DNA of 64,000 nucleotides from Candidatus [Bacteroides] periocalifornicus. Lineage in GTDB: Bacteria > Bacteroidota > Bacteroidia > Bacteroidales > CAJPTX01. Each line of letters begins with the position of its first letter. Position 1 is the stretch's first letter. Positions 17,723 through 26,112 of the stretch are shown here, in pieces. The position numbers and the translations under genes are program-made. The stretch lies in NCBI GenBank assembly GCA_001421095.1, contig LIIK01000005.1, positions 1 through 64,000 of the forward strand, in the 5' to 3' direction. Below the pieces are notes generated by a model, which had not been told where the DNA came from, ran no database searches, and saw only the letters and a list, made by a program, of their open reading frames with translations.

Positions 17723-19066
17723 GTGGATCTGTATAGCATAGTAGCCAATGTAGTTCGAGGAGGGAATCGGTTGATTCTCCCAGGACTAGGGGCTTTCCTC
17801 GTGAAGGCAGGTAGCGGTGTGTTTCGGGCGGAGGATGTAACCTTTAGCCCATTCCTTCGGTATAATGACGGTGCGCTGGAGGGAGAGCTGGTGCGAGCAT
17901 TGTCACAGGGCCCTGCAGAGGCGCATGCCAGTGCCGTTCGGCTTGTGGAGGAGATAAACCGACGGCTTTCGGCAGGTGAGCGAGTGGAATTCCCAGGACT
18001 CGGATGGCTACAGGAGGCAGGGACAAACCAACCAATTTTCATCCCAGAAGGTGCAGCGGGAAGTGCAGGTTTTCCACCATCCAGCACGCCAGAGAATAAT
18101 TCGGGAGGAGCAGCCACGGGCCAAGGCAACCAGCAGGGAGAGGTTGGGCAATCTTCCCCCCCAGTGGTTAATCCCGTTGCATCGCAGCATGTAGGGAGTA
18201 CAGCGCCCATGGGAGAGCCTACCGTAGGATGGGGTAGAGTAAAATCTGCCAGTGCCACCCAAGAGGAAGGGGTACTGGGGGCACAAGCCGGCCAATCGGG
18301 TTCTTCAGCTAGGGTCGTATCGGGCGATAAATTTGCCGATTGCTCAGTGCCAGTACGTGGTGAGAGCGCTCCCATCAACGCGCAAGCACGGGTTAGAAAA
18401 CCAGGACCTCCACGCTACGTTACTCGGGCTAAGCCAGCCCCAGCACCACGTCTGGCAAAGAGAGGGGGAAGGCTTTGGGTGGTATTTTGCACCGTTTTAG
18501 GCTTGCTGGTGCTGGTGCTGCTGGCCGATTGGCTCTGGGTGGGGCGAGTGTGGCCCTATGTGCTGGAGGAGTTGGGGATAGAGGGGTATGGGATTCCAGT
18601 ATTTCCGGGTGTGATTCTACCCGAAGAGCCTGTAGTACTTGATGATAGCTTGGATGTAAAGCCCGAGCAAGTTCCAGTGGAACAATCGCCCCAAGTTTCT
18701 ACCTCCAAGGAGAAGGGTGGAGAGAGTGAGCAGGTGCGGGACTACGGGAAGAGGGCTGCCAGTGCAGGAGTGGAGAGTTCACCCTCTTCGCCATCGCCCC
18801 AAGAGGGGGGCGCAGGGCTTGGGCGATTACCCTCAGCGTCAGCCAGCAGGCCATTCCATATAGTGCTTGGAAGCTTTCGGGAACCAGAGAATGCAGATCG
18901 GTTCGTGCTTCAACTACGCCAGTCGGGGCTAAATCCGCAGGTGATAGCACAGGAGTCTGGCATGCACGCCGTGGTAGTGGCGAGCTATGATGGTTATGCA
19001 GGCGTGCTTAGCGGTCTAGAAGAGGTCCGAAAGCAGTATCCTCAGGCCTGGATTCTACAGCGATAA
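17723..19066 (+). CDS. HU-like (CCDC81-type) and SPOR domain transmembrane protein
   Basis: A 447-residue protein with three parts. The N-terminal domain (about residues 1-110) resembles the prokaryotic CCDC81/HU fold: a helical start, then GGNRLILPGLGAFLVK and ERVEFPGLGWLQ. A low-complexity Gly/Pro/Ser/Gln-rich linker leads to a transmembrane helix near residues 248-270 (VVFCTVLGLLVLVLLADWLW). A second linker precedes a C-terminal SPOR domain (about 376-447, PFHIVLGSFREPENADRFV). SPOR domains bind denuded peptidoglycan at division sites, so the protein probably spans the inner membrane with the HU-like part inside. The start is GTG. A role in division is inference. Confidence 0.82.
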   Translation: MDLYSIVANVVRGGNRLILPGLGAFLVKAGSGVFRAEDVTFSPFLRYNDGALEGELVRALSQGPAEAHASAVRLVEEINRRLSAGERVEFPGLGWLQEAGTNQPIFIPEGAAGSAGFPPSSTPENNSGGAATGQGNQQGEVGQSSPPVVNPVASQHVGSTAPMGEPTVGWGRVKSASATQEEGVLGAQAGQSGSSARVVSGDKFADCSVPVRGESAPINAQARVRKPGPPRYVTRAKPAPAPRLAKRGGRLWVVFCTVLGLLVLVLLADWLWVGRVWPYVLEELGIEGYGIPVFPGVILPEEPVVLDDSLDVKPEQVPVEQSPQVSTSKEKGGESEQVRDYGKRAASAGVESSPSSPSPQEGGAGLGRLPSASASRPFHIVLGSFREPENADRFVLQLRQSGLNPQVIAQESGMHAVVVASYDGYAGVLSGLEEVRKQYPQAWILQR

Positions 19067-19386
19067 CTGGCCATGTAGAAGCGAAATGCGCCGGTGCGTT
19101 CATGCAATCAATCAGCGTATAGCTCGCAGCGAGGAGATATATTCAAGGGGCTAGAAAGGAAAACTGATAGCGTGCGTTCTCTCTGTGGAAAACCAGAGGA
19201 CGCACGCTGTATTCGTATCAGGAGGAGAACACCGAGAAAATTCCATTCTCAGGCTTAGCCCGCCAGCCACGATGTAGTATGCTCAAATCTCGGCGCCACG
19301 CGTTGAGGTCGCTACGAGAGGTAGAAAATTTAAGGCTACCATTTCTGGGTTTCCCGTATTGGATTGTATTTTGGAGAGTTGCAATA
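19067..19386. other. Gene-free stretch with one hairpin
   Basis: It contains the hairpin at 19169-19208 and little else. A frame continuous with the downstream peptidase gene begins at 19279, but the extra 36 residues are basic and unconserved-looking. No consensus promoter is evident; TATTTTG near 19367 is one base short of the -7 pattern. Confidence 0.45.
19169..19208. terminator. Hairpin after the HU-SPOR gene
   Basis: AGCGTGCGTTCTCT (19169-19182) pairs with 19195-19208 over 14 bp, with one G-U pair and a 12-nt loop. There is no T-tract, so termination is only plausible. Confidence 0.45.
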
Positions 19387-20088
19387 ATGCGTTTTGAAGA
19401 TTTGGATATCACTCTACGTCCCCGTCGAGGGGTGCGTCATATAACGATCTCGAGGGCTAAGGTGGCTGCCCCTGTAATCCACTACCCCCACGGGATGCCA
19501 CTCTCAAGGTTGGCGGCTACACCCATTGTGGCCGATTTGATGAGGCAGGTATCCCAGAAACAGTCGCAGCCGGTGGTGAATCCTATCCGGACAGGATATA
19601 CCACCTTCACCCGAGAATTCCGTTGGGAAACTGCCGTAGGCTCTAGGCTGGAGGTTACCCGAGGCAAGCATGTGGTAACGCTCTACCTGCCGAGTAGCAT
19701 GGATTTTGATAGCTACCCAGCACAACGATTCGCATTTCAAGAGCTCAAACAAGTGCTGAGGTATGAGGCCAATATTCTGATTCCCAAAGCGGTAAGTGCT
19801 GAGGCAGAGCAGCTAGGGTTGGAGTATGGTGCTGTTCGTATCAAGGATGCCCGTTCGCTGTGGGGGAGTTGCTCTACGCACCGAAACTTGAATTTTTCGC
19901 TGTTTGTGCTGCTTGTACCCGCCCAGCTGCGACGTTACGTGATTTGCCATGAGCTTGCGCACCTCACCCATATGAATCACAGCGTGGCATTCTGGCGGCT
20001 GGCGAGCCAGTACCTTGGGCAGGATGCGGCGGCACTCGATGCGGAGCTTAATCGTTGCGAGCTAGATATACCTAGGCTGTACTATTAG
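19387..20088 (+). CDS. YgjP-type zinc metallopeptidase
   Basis: A 233-residue member of the M48-related YgjP/WLM family. The zinc motif HELAH is at residues 188-192, with a probable third ligand at H198 in MNHSVAFW. The upstream segment RIKDARSLWGSCSTHRNLNF is diagnostic of the family. The ATG at 19387 is chosen because the sequence before it does not look like protein. Homologues are soluble. YgjP itself has been linked to restriction-modification and UTP-related functions, so the substrate is uncertain. The dihydrouridine synthase gene follows. Confidence 0.88.
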   Translation: MRFEDLDITLRPRRGVRHITISRAKVAAPVIHYPHGMPLSRLAATPIVADLMRQVSQKQSQPVVNPIRTGYTTFTREFRWETAVGSRLEVTRGKHVVTLYLPSSMDFDSYPAQRFAFQELKQVLRYEANILIPKAVSAEAEQLGLEYGAVRIKDARSLWGSCSTHRNLNFSLFVLLVPAQLRRYVICHELAHLTHMNHSVAFWRLASQYLGQDAAALDAELNRCELDIPRLYY

Positions 20089-20192
20089 GCTTGAGGCAAC
20101 CAGAGGAGGAATGCAGGCCGAATCGGGGAATCTTTCCCGCATACAGCGCTAGACGATTCTGTGGTAAGTGTAATCTCAAGGTCTCTACAGCG

Positions 20193-21215
20193 ATGCAGGT
20201 AGGTGATGTGATGCTAGGTGAACGTCCACTGCTATTAGCACCGATGGAGGATGTTACGGACCAGAGCTTCCGTTTGCTGTGCCGTGAGTATGGCGCCAGC
20301 ATGGTGTACACCGAGTTTGTGAATGCCGATGGGCTAGTGCGTGGCGCTAGAAAGCTCTCAGAGAAAATGGAGGTGCTAGAGGCCGAGCGTCCCGTGGGTA
20401 TACAGCTCTATGGGCAGCATCTGGAGAGCATGGTGCATGCGGTACGCCTGGCTTGCGAATTGAGCCCAGAGGTGGTGGATTTGAATTTCGGCTGCCCTGT
20501 GAAGAAGATTGCGGGCCGTGGAGCGGGTGCCGGAATGCTACGCGATCTACCCGCATTGGTTGCTATGGCGCGGGAGGCCGTAAAGGTCTCTAATCGCCCG
20601 GTGACCGTGAAGACGCGCTTGGGATGGGATGCCGACAGCATAGTGATAGAGGAGCTGGCACTGCAACTGCAGGACGTGGGGGTTGCCGCGCTTACGGTGC
20701 ACGCCCGCACAAGGGCTCAGCTCTACAGCGGTAAGGCTGACTGGAGCTGGCTATATAGGCTCAAGAACAATCCGCGGCTTACGATACCGATAGTTGGGAA
20801 TGGCGATATTGCCACCCCGCAGGCTGCCAAGCAGGCTTTTGAGGAGTACCACGTGGACGGGGTCATGGTTGGTCGTGCTACTTACGGGAAACCCTGGCTA
20901 TTCCGCGAGATGCGGCATTACATTGACACGGGCGAACTCCTTCAGCCAGCGGGTATTGCCGAGCGGGTAGAGGTGGCTAAGCGGCACCTGGAACTCTCGG
21001 TGGCTGTGAAGGGCGAGCGTCGGGGGATCTTCGAGCTGCGTCGCCACCTGGGTTGCTACTTTAAGGGGCTGCCAGATTTCCGAGCACTGCGGCTGCGCCT
21101 GCTAACCGAGGAATCTCCATTGGCGGTAAGGGAGTTGATAGAGCAGGTAGGCGAACGCTATGCCGATTGGCAACCGCTGGATGTGAAGAACTACGGCCCC
21201 TGGGGAACGGAGTAG
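20193..21215 (+). CDS. dus: tRNA-dihydrouridine synthase
   Basis: FMN-dependent enzyme that reduces uridines in tRNA to dihydrouridine. The 340-residue product shows the TIM-barrel start PLLLAPMEDVTDQSFRLLC, then YTEFVNADGLVR, PVGIQLYGQ, and DLNFGCPVKKIAGRGAGAG carrying the catalytic cysteine. TVHARTRAQLYSGKADW and VDGVMVGRATYGKPWLF complete the family pattern; it is most like DusB. The frame is open from 20091, but the ATG at 20193 lies about 14 residues before the first conserved strand and gives the normal length. The start is moderately certain. Confidence 0.94.
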   Translation: MQVGDVMLGERPLLLAPMEDVTDQSFRLLCREYGASMVYTEFVNADGLVRGARKLSEKMEVLEAERPVGIQLYGQHLESMVHAVRLACELSPEVVDLNFGCPVKKIAGRGAGAGMLRDLPALVAMAREAVKVSNRPVTVKTRLGWDADSIVIEELALQLQDVGVAALTVHARTRAQLYSGKADWSWLYRLKNNPRLTIPIVGNGDIATPQAAKQAFEEYHVDGVMVGRATYGKPWLFREMRHYIDTGELLQPAGIAERVEVAKRHLELSVAVKGERRGIFELRRHLGCYFKGLPDFRALRLRLLTEESPLAVRELIEQVGERYADWQPLDVKNYGPWGTE

Positions 21216-21220
21216 CGGGC

Positions 21221-21289
21221 GTGGGCAGGGACTTTAATCGCGGAGCCTCCCAGTGAAGGGCGTTGGTTGCGGTATAACCCTTGCCCACA
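21221..21289. terminator. Weak hairpin between convergent dus and folA
   Basis: GTGGGCAGGG (21221-21230) can pair with CCCTTGCCCAC (21278-21288) with one bulge across a long loop. It sits between two converging genes and could serve both. No T-tract is present. Confidence 0.35.
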
Positions 21290-21300
21290 CGATTCAAGGG

Positions 21301-21801
21301 TTATCGCCGCGCATACGCTTCAAAGCGGAATGTTAGCCCTGTTGAGGATTTCTGCCAGCTCCCGATGGATGAGGGTGTCCATAGGGAGAGATCTATTGGC
21401 GGGAAAAAGGTGTCGGCAGGCTCGGCTGGTTCTGAATCTATACGAGTGATTAAAAGCCGATTGCAGAGTTTCATTCCCTCTTCATATACTAATCCTCCCC
21501 CCGCCAAAAAGGCCTCTTTCCCGGCTGGGCATAGCGCCAGGGCCTCTTCGATACTATTGGCTAGTAGCACCTCTGGGTGGGGTGAATGGCTTGCGTTTCG
21601 GCTTAGCACAATGGTGGTGCGCCCGGGGAGCGGTCGCCCTATCGATTCGTAGGTTTTTCGCCCCATAATCAGGCAGTGTCCCAGGGTCTTCTGCTTGAAG
21701 TACTTGAGATCCTCGGGTAGATGGAATAGCATCTGGTTTGCCCGTCCTATGGCGTGGTGCTGCGAAAGGGCAACAATGGCGGTTAATGGGGTTTTCTGCA
21801 T
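21301..21801 (-). CDS. folA: Dihydrofolate reductase
   Basis: Reduces dihydrofolate to tetrahydrofolate with NADPH and is the trimethoprim target. The 166-residue product has the normal chromosomal length: LTAIVALSQHHAIGRANQML, then FHLPEDLKYFKQKTLGHCLI with the catalytic Asp/Glu position occupied by Glu in LPEDL, and IMGRKTYESIGRPLPGRTTI. The glycine pair in EAFLAGGGLVYEEGM fits the cofactor site. The frame extends 33 codons upstream, but the Met at 21801 starts right before the first conserved strand. No mobile context suggests acquired resistance. Confidence 0.95.
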   Translation of the reverse strand: MQKTPLTAIVALSQHHAIGRANQMLFHLPEDLKYFKQKTLGHCLIMGRKTYESIGRPLPGRTTIVLSRNASHSPHPEVLLANSIEEALALCPAGKEAFLAGGGLVYEEGMKLCNRLLITRIDSEPAEPADTFFPPIDLSLWTPSSIGSWQKSSTGLTFRFEAYARR

Positions 21802-22136
21802 CGGTCTAACCAAGCTTGCGGAGTGTAGGAGGCGAAAATCGTCGTAGTCTGGCGTATTGTAGGATTCCCTTTTTGGGCGAGCGGAGCGGCAATCTTCCAT
21901 AGATCCGCAGGGAAAATAAGGGAATCTCGCTGTTCATATTAGCATGGCCTCTTACACCGCGAAGATAGCAATAGCATGGCGAGATTGCAAAATCACCCGG
22001 CAGTACCCTGTAGCCCAGGCCTTGCAGCGTGCCGCTTGAAAAGCGATTTTTCGTAGCCAGGGAGCGAAAATCTGAGAAAATGGAGATTTTTTTCGGGTAT
22101 AACGCAGAGCAGTGTGCTAAATCGGGAAAAAGTAGC
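21802..22136. other. Gene-free divergent intergenic region
   Basis: It lies between folA and the Cys-rich lipoprotein gene. I see AT-rich patches (around 21901-21975 and 22075-22130) but no convincing gene, strong hairpin or repeat. Confidence 0.5.
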
Positions 22137-22144
22137 TAACTTTG
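22137..22144 (+). promoter_or_regulatory. Promoter -7 box for the Cys-rich lipoprotein
   Basis: TAACTTTG matches the Bacteroidetes -7 consensus, 54 bp before the ATG at 22199. No TTTG is found at the expected upstream distance. Confidence 0.5.
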
Positions 22145-22198
22145 TGCCCGTTAGAGAAGGGCGATATTGCCCCAATAACCTAATACAAAGGCAGTACC

Positions 22199-22495
22199 AT
22201 GAAGAGGATTCAAGTACTGGGCGTAGCGCTGCTGATGGGCGCTGCGGCTGCTCTGGTAGCCTGTGGTGGCAACCAGACGAACAACAATAATCAGACAACC
22301 GATAGCACAGAGCAGATGGCTCCTGCTACGGATGCCCAAGGGCAGCCTGCTGGCGAAGTGGCTGAAAGCGCCTGCACATGCCATGAGGGTGGCGAGTGCA
22401 CCTGTGGCGATAGCTGCAAGTGCGGTAAGGAAGTAGCCAGCGAAGAAGGGGCTAAGTGCGACAAGCAGGGCGGCTGCGGTAAAGGCTGCAAGTAG
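22199..22495 (+). CDS. Cysteine-rich, metallothionein-like lipoprotein
   Basis: A 98-residue predicted lipoprotein. The leader ends in lipobox LVAC, giving acylated Cys22. An Asn/Thr/Gln-rich spacer (about 24-55) leads to a C-terminal region with nine more cysteines, mostly in CxC or CxxxC spacing: SACTCHEGGECTCGDSCKCG, then AKCDKQGGCGKGCK. This density and spacing resemble metallothioneins, so binding of zinc, copper or cadmium at the envelope is a fair inference. Many lysines and glutamates also occur. It has its own promoter box and a terminator. I do not recognise a named family. Confidence 0.8.
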   Translation: MKRIQVLGVALLMGAAAALVACGGNQTNNNNQTTDSTEQMAPATDAQGQPAGEVAESACTCHEGGECTCGDSCKCGKEVASEEGAKCDKQGGCGKGCK

Positions 22496-22565
22496 TAGTG
22501 TAGCAGTTGCTTTGTAGGCATCCTTTTGCAGGTACTCCGCAAAGGGTGCTGTGGGTAATGGCCGA

Positions 22566-22613
22566 GCCGCTTGGCCTCTTTGAGAGAGGCTATTGCGGTT
22601 GGGCCGTTTTTTT
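22566..22613 (+). terminator. Rho-independent terminator after the Cys-rich lipoprotein
   Basis: A hairpin formed by CCGC...GCCTCT and AGAGGC...GCGG (22567-22598) is followed by a seven-T run at 22607-22613. It sits inside a weak open frame at 22507-22764, which is therefore probably not a gene. Confidence 0.7.
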
Positions 22614-22813
22614 ATGCTCTTGCCTCGCCCTTGGAGGTGTAATCTGGACTTTTGCACTTAGGAATGGCGTGGCGTGCTGCGCCACAACTAGGGGTGAGAG
22701 GAGGAATCGCGTGCGAATGGAACTTGCCCAGAGTGCCCACCGCGAGCTTCTACGTGAAGGGTAGAACGGCGGCGCTGAGGATTACCATGTCAGTTTAATG
22801 GGATTTTACGGGA
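22614..22813. other. Gene-free stretch before the MarR gene
   Basis: From the terminator to the MarR start codon I find no promoter consensus and no credible gene. Together with 22496-22613 the gap is 318 bp. Confidence 0.45.
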
Positions 22814-23320
22814 ATGGAACCCTTGCCACAACATGATGCTGACCGTGAGGCCGCAGAGCGCTTGCATGGGCTTTTCCAAGCTTTTCGGGGCGCATTCTTC
22901 GGGTTGCGAGTCTGCCTAGAGAACACGCTGCAAACGGGGTATACCCGGGGGCTTACCTACGATGATGCCCAGCTTTTGCTGCATCTCTCGCTCCATCCGG
23001 GCTGCACCCTGCAGGTGTTGGCCGACGCGCAGAAGCGCACTGAGCCCAGCGTTTCGCGCAAAGTGGCCCAGCTGGTGAAAACAGGCTGGATAGTGCGCAC
23101 GCCCGATGAGCGTGATGGGCGCTTTGTTCGGCTCTACAACTCTGAGAAAGCTGAACGGGCGGTAACCGAAATGGCCGGCAAGGCGGCGCTGGTATTCCGT
23201 GAATTGCAGACCCAGGCTAGCGACCTCGAGATTCGTGAGGTTGGGCGAATCCTACAAGCGATAGAAAATCTTGCCCGAAACGTGAAGTTGCGCCCTAGGG
23301 ATGGGAGCCTATTCGACTGA
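22814..23320 (+). CDS. MarR-family transcriptional regulator
   Basis: A 168-residue winged-helix DNA-binding protein. The core lies at about residues 50-115: LTYDDAQLLLHLSLHPGCTL, then LADAQKRTEPSVSRKVAQLV as the recognition region, and the wing TPDERDGRFVRLYNSEK with the family's conserved DxRDGR-type turn. Flanking helices (about 10-45 and 120-165) should form the dimer interface. The ligand and targets are unknown. The nearest genes are the metallothionein-like lipoprotein upstream and lysS downstream, neither close enough to claim regulation. Confidence 0.9.
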   Translation: MEPLPQHDADREAAERLHGLFQAFRGAFFGLRVCLENTLQTGYTRGLTYDDAQLLLHLSLHPGCTLQVLADAQKRTEPSVSRKVAQLVKTGWIVRTPDERDGRFVRLYNSEKAERAVTEMAGKAALVFRELQTQASDLEIREVGRILQAIENLARNVKLRPRDGSLFD

Positions 23321-23678
23321 TAGGGTAGAGGATGGGTGTGAAGGCTAGCGGTGTGAATTCTGAGTGAAAGCGCCAGCCTAAACCGCCCGTAGAGAGCGCG
23401 AAAAGTGTTCAGCGCTAGGTTTTGTTGCCCGGTTTATTGCGTCGTTTTTCAGCCCTCCCTAGCGATGCGCGCATGCTGCAACCACCCACCTTTCCATCCC
23501 GTGCGAATGCCCTCCTATTCATGCGCCCCATTTTAGCCGCCCTTGCGGTAACCCTGCCTGGGGGAGGATGGGCGGGTTCTGCCCCTGCGTGATGATTCCC
23601 GATGAGGGGATCTGCCCCGTTTCCCGCTTGGGGAGGCGGGGTTTTCCATTTCGCACGTTTCCGCCATCTCCGTATCAA
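23321..23678. other. Gene-free stretch left of repeat copy B
   Basis: A minus-strand frame of 107 codons covers 23415-23738, but it starts inside the repeat and its product is low-complexity with no domain, so I do not call a gene. GC-rich runs with short inverted segments occur near 23570-23650. Confidence 0.5.
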
Positions 23679-23793
23679 CTCCCTACCTCCGCCGTACCAT
23701 CGCCGTACCAGGGCCGCTTCATGTTCGGATTTCGTCACGAAATCCGAACATGAAGCGGCCCTGGTACGGCGATGGTACGGCGAAGGTAGGGAG
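23679..23793. repeat. Palindromic repeat element, copy B (complete)
   Basis: The arms 23679-23735 and 23737-23793 are reverse complements over 57 bp with a single mismatch (23689/23783). The centre reads GGATTTCGTCACGAAATCC. Going outward on each side there is a variable segment, then two good 11-bp units (TGGTACGGCGA at 23762-23772 and 23773-23783) and a degenerate third. Either strand can be read as the peptide start TKSEHEAALVRRWYG. It lies between the MarR gene and lysS, outside any gene. Confidence 0.9.
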
Positions 23794-24193
23794 GAGGTGG
23801 GGATGGTTTAGGTCGCTACGGCCTTTCATTGCAGGCCGTGTCCTTGCATGGGGACTGTAGCCCTCTGTGCCGAAAATGTTGAAAGGGCGTTGTATCGATG
23901 TGGTGCTATGACTTCCGGTTATCCAGAGCGCGCAGCAGAAGTTCTGCGCGAGTGCTATTTATCGGGGCGTCTTTTGCCCATTTTTGCGATTAAAAGAATT
24001 TTAATCAAATACTTACATCTATTGGAGGCTGTGGCGGCGCGGTGTGTTGGGCGGTTTAGGCGAATTTTGCAGAAGTTCTATTGCGGGAGATGGCTACCAT
24101 TGCTGCCCATTGCGGGGTTCTTGGTGCGATGCTGCGCGCCAACTGGGCGCTTGGTATCCAAAAGATGTTGCTAGGGGGTATCTCGGCGCGTCT
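23794..24193. other. Gene-free stretch right of repeat copy B
   Basis: A 108-codon plus-strand frame at 23848-24174 yields an Arg/Cys/Leu-rich product without any recognisable domain and is probably chance. Nothing else is clear before the lysS promoter. Confidence 0.45.
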
Positions 24194-24225
24194 CTTGCCT
24201 AGTTGGGAATATTTTCCTATATTTG
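24194..24225 (+). promoter_or_regulatory. lysS promoter
   Basis: CTTG at 24194-24197 is followed after 20 bp by TATATTTG at 24218-24225, a full -7 match. Transcription would begin near 24232, so the GTG at 24238 would leave almost no leader and the ATG at 24277 is preferred. Confidence 0.7.
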
Positions 24226-24276
24226 CGGCAGTAGTTTGTGTGGTTAAATCAAAGTAAAGCGTTAGCCAGTAGCACT

Positions 24277-25989
24277 ATGGAGCGTAGCGAGCAGCAGGAG
24301 CAACGATTGCAGGCCTTAGCGGCGCTGCGGGAGCTGGGCATAGAGCCGTACCCTGCGGCAGAATTTCCCGTTACGCATAGCACGCAGTCTGCGCTTGCAG
24401 CGTTCGATGCGCTTAGCCAGTCGCGCGCTACGGTGGTGCTAGCCGGGCGCATGCGGGCAAGGCGCATCATGGGGAATGCCTCCTTCTTCACCCTGGCCGA
24501 TGAGCATGGGCAGCTGCAGGTGTATGTGCGGCGAGACGAGATCTGCCCAGGCGATGATAAGACGCTCTACAACACGGTATTCAAGAAGCTCTTGGATCTG
24601 GGTGACATCGTGGGGGTAGAGGGCTATCTCTTCACCACGCAGACGGGGGAGAAGAGCCTGCATGCCAACCAGATCGTCCTGTTGGCCAAAAGCGTGCGGC
24701 CCATGCCTGTGGTGAAGGAGAAGGATGGGCAGGTATTCGACGCGCTTAGCGATCCGGAGGTGCGCTACCGACAGCGCTACTTGGACTTAGCGGTGAATAG
24801 GGATACGCAGGAGACCTTTCGGAAGCGCCGGACGATTATCCGCACCATGCGTGATTTCTTCGATTCTAAGGGTTATGTAGAGGTAGAAACCCCTATACTC
24901 CAGCCTCTTGCTGGTGGTGCGGCGGCCCGCCCGTTTGTAACCCATCATAATGCGCTCGATATCCCGCTCTACCTCCGTATAGCCGATGAGCTTTACCTTA
25001 AACGCCTGATTGTAGGTGGATTCGATGGGGTCTACGAGTTCTGCAAGGATTTTCGGAATGAGGGGATGGATCGTACCCACAATCCGGAGTTCTCGATGGT
25101 GGAGATCTACGTGGCCTACAAGGATTACCGCTGGATGATGGGGCTGGTGGAGGAGATGCTGGAGCGGGTGGCCCTTGCCGTGCATGGCGCAACCGAATTC
25201 TCATCTAAAGGCCAGGAAATCAGCTTTAAGCGTCCTTTCGCCCGCCTTACGATGCGCGAGGCTATACAGCGGTACGCGAGGCTGGATATTGATGCGCTCG
25301 ATGATGCTGCGCTGGCCCAAGCCTGTAGGCAGCATGGGGTAGAGGTAGACGGCAGCATGGGGCGTGGCAAGCTGATAGACGAGCTGTTCGGCGCGACGTG
25401 CGAAGAGCATCTGGTTCAGCCGACCTTCATCATGGATTACCCGCTGGAGATGTCGCCACTATGCAAGCGGCATCGCGATAATCCGCAGCTCACCGAGCGC
25501 TTTGAACTCTACGTGAATGGGAGCGAGCTCTGCAATGCCTACAGCGAGCTCAATGATCCGGTAGACCAGCTGGCGCGCTTTGAGGAGCAGATGCGGCTCG
25601 CGGAGAAGGGTGACGATGAGGCGATGATCATAGACCATGACTACGTGCGAGCCATGGAGTACGGCATGCCCCCATGCGCCGGGATGGGGATCGGCATAGA
25701 TCGCCTCGCAATGCTGGTACTCGATAAGCCTAGCGTGCAAGATGTTATACTCTTCCCGCAGATGCGCCCAGAACGGGTGCAGCGCAAGGATGATGATGCG
25801 GCTTTTGAGGCCGCTGGCGTGTCGGCAGAGTGGGTGAAGCCGCTCCGTGCCTTGGGGTATAATAGCCTGGATGTATTGCAGGGCGCGAAGCCAGGCAAAC
25901 TGCTCAACGACCTCAGGGGCTACGCGAAGAAAAACAAGCTGGAGCTCCCCCCCCTTGAGCTCGAGGTGGTAGAGGGATGGATGGCTTAG
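24277..25989 (+). CDS. lysS: Lysyl-tRNA synthetase, class II
   Basis: Charges tRNA-Lys in the cytoplasm. The 570-residue product has an OB-fold anticodon-binding domain (about residues 55-165) and a class II catalytic core: motif 1 around YVEVETPILQPLAGGAAARP, motif 2 in FRNEGMDRTHNPEFSMVE, motif 3 in GMGIGIDRLAMLVL. After motif 3 there is a C-terminal extension of about 65 residues (VKPLRALGYNSLDVLQGAKP) that short LysS enzymes lack and Bacteroidetes homologues tend to carry. The start at 24277 is chosen from the promoter position. It stands alone between the repeat and the PorE-like gene. Confidence 0.97.
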   Translation: MERSEQQEQRLQALAALRELGIEPYPAAEFPVTHSTQSALAAFDALSQSRATVVLAGRMRARRIMGNASFFTLADEHGQLQVYVRRDEICPGDDKTLYNTVFKKLLDLGDIVGVEGYLFTTQTGEKSLHANQIVLLAKSVRPMPVVKEKDGQVFDALSDPEVRYRQRYLDLAVNRDTQETFRKRRTIIRTMRDFFDSKGYVEVETPILQPLAGGAAARPFVTHHNALDIPLYLRIADELYLKRLIVGGFDGVYEFCKDFRNEGMDRTHNPEFSMVEIYVAYKDYRWMMGLVEEMLERVALAVHGATEFSSKGQEISFKRPFARLTMREAIQRYARLDIDALDDAALAQACRQHGVEVDGSMGRGKLIDELFGATCEEHLVQPTFIMDYPLEMSPLCKRHRDNPQLTERFELYVNGSELCNAYSELNDPVDQLARFEEQMRLAEKGDDEAMIIDHDYVRAMEYGMPPCAGMGIGIDRLAMLVLDKPSVQDVILFPQMRPERVQRKDDDAAFEAAGVSAEWVKPLRALGYNSLDVLQGAKPGKLLNDLRGYAKKNKLELPPLELEVVEGWMA

Positions 25990-26065
25990 GCAAAGGGCTG
26001 TAAGGGGATGCGACGAGGCAGGGAGAGCCGTAGCAATGCGGGCCAGCCGGGGCGGCGGTGGGCTC

Positions 26066-26098
26066 TTTGGATTAGGAGTAGGCTCTCGATTAACGTTG
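26066..26098 (+). promoter_or_regulatory. Possible promoter of the PorE-like gene
   Basis: TTTG (26066-26069) is followed after 21 bp by TAACGTTG (26091-26098), one base from the -7 consensus, close before the ATG at 26113. The very short leader makes this tentative. Confidence 0.35.
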
Positions 26099-26112
26099 AT
26101 CTATAGAGCGTT

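Noticed and set aside
22507..22764. 85-codon frame after the Cys-rich lipoprotein
   Set aside because: It contains a rho-independent terminator and has no domain or promoter.
23415..23738. 107-codon minus-strand frame through repeat copy B
   Set aside because: It starts in the palindrome and its product is low-complexity, so it is a by-product of the repeat.
23848..24174. 108-codon frame before lysS
   Set aside because: Arg/Cys/Leu-rich product without domain; likely chance in a GC-rich region.
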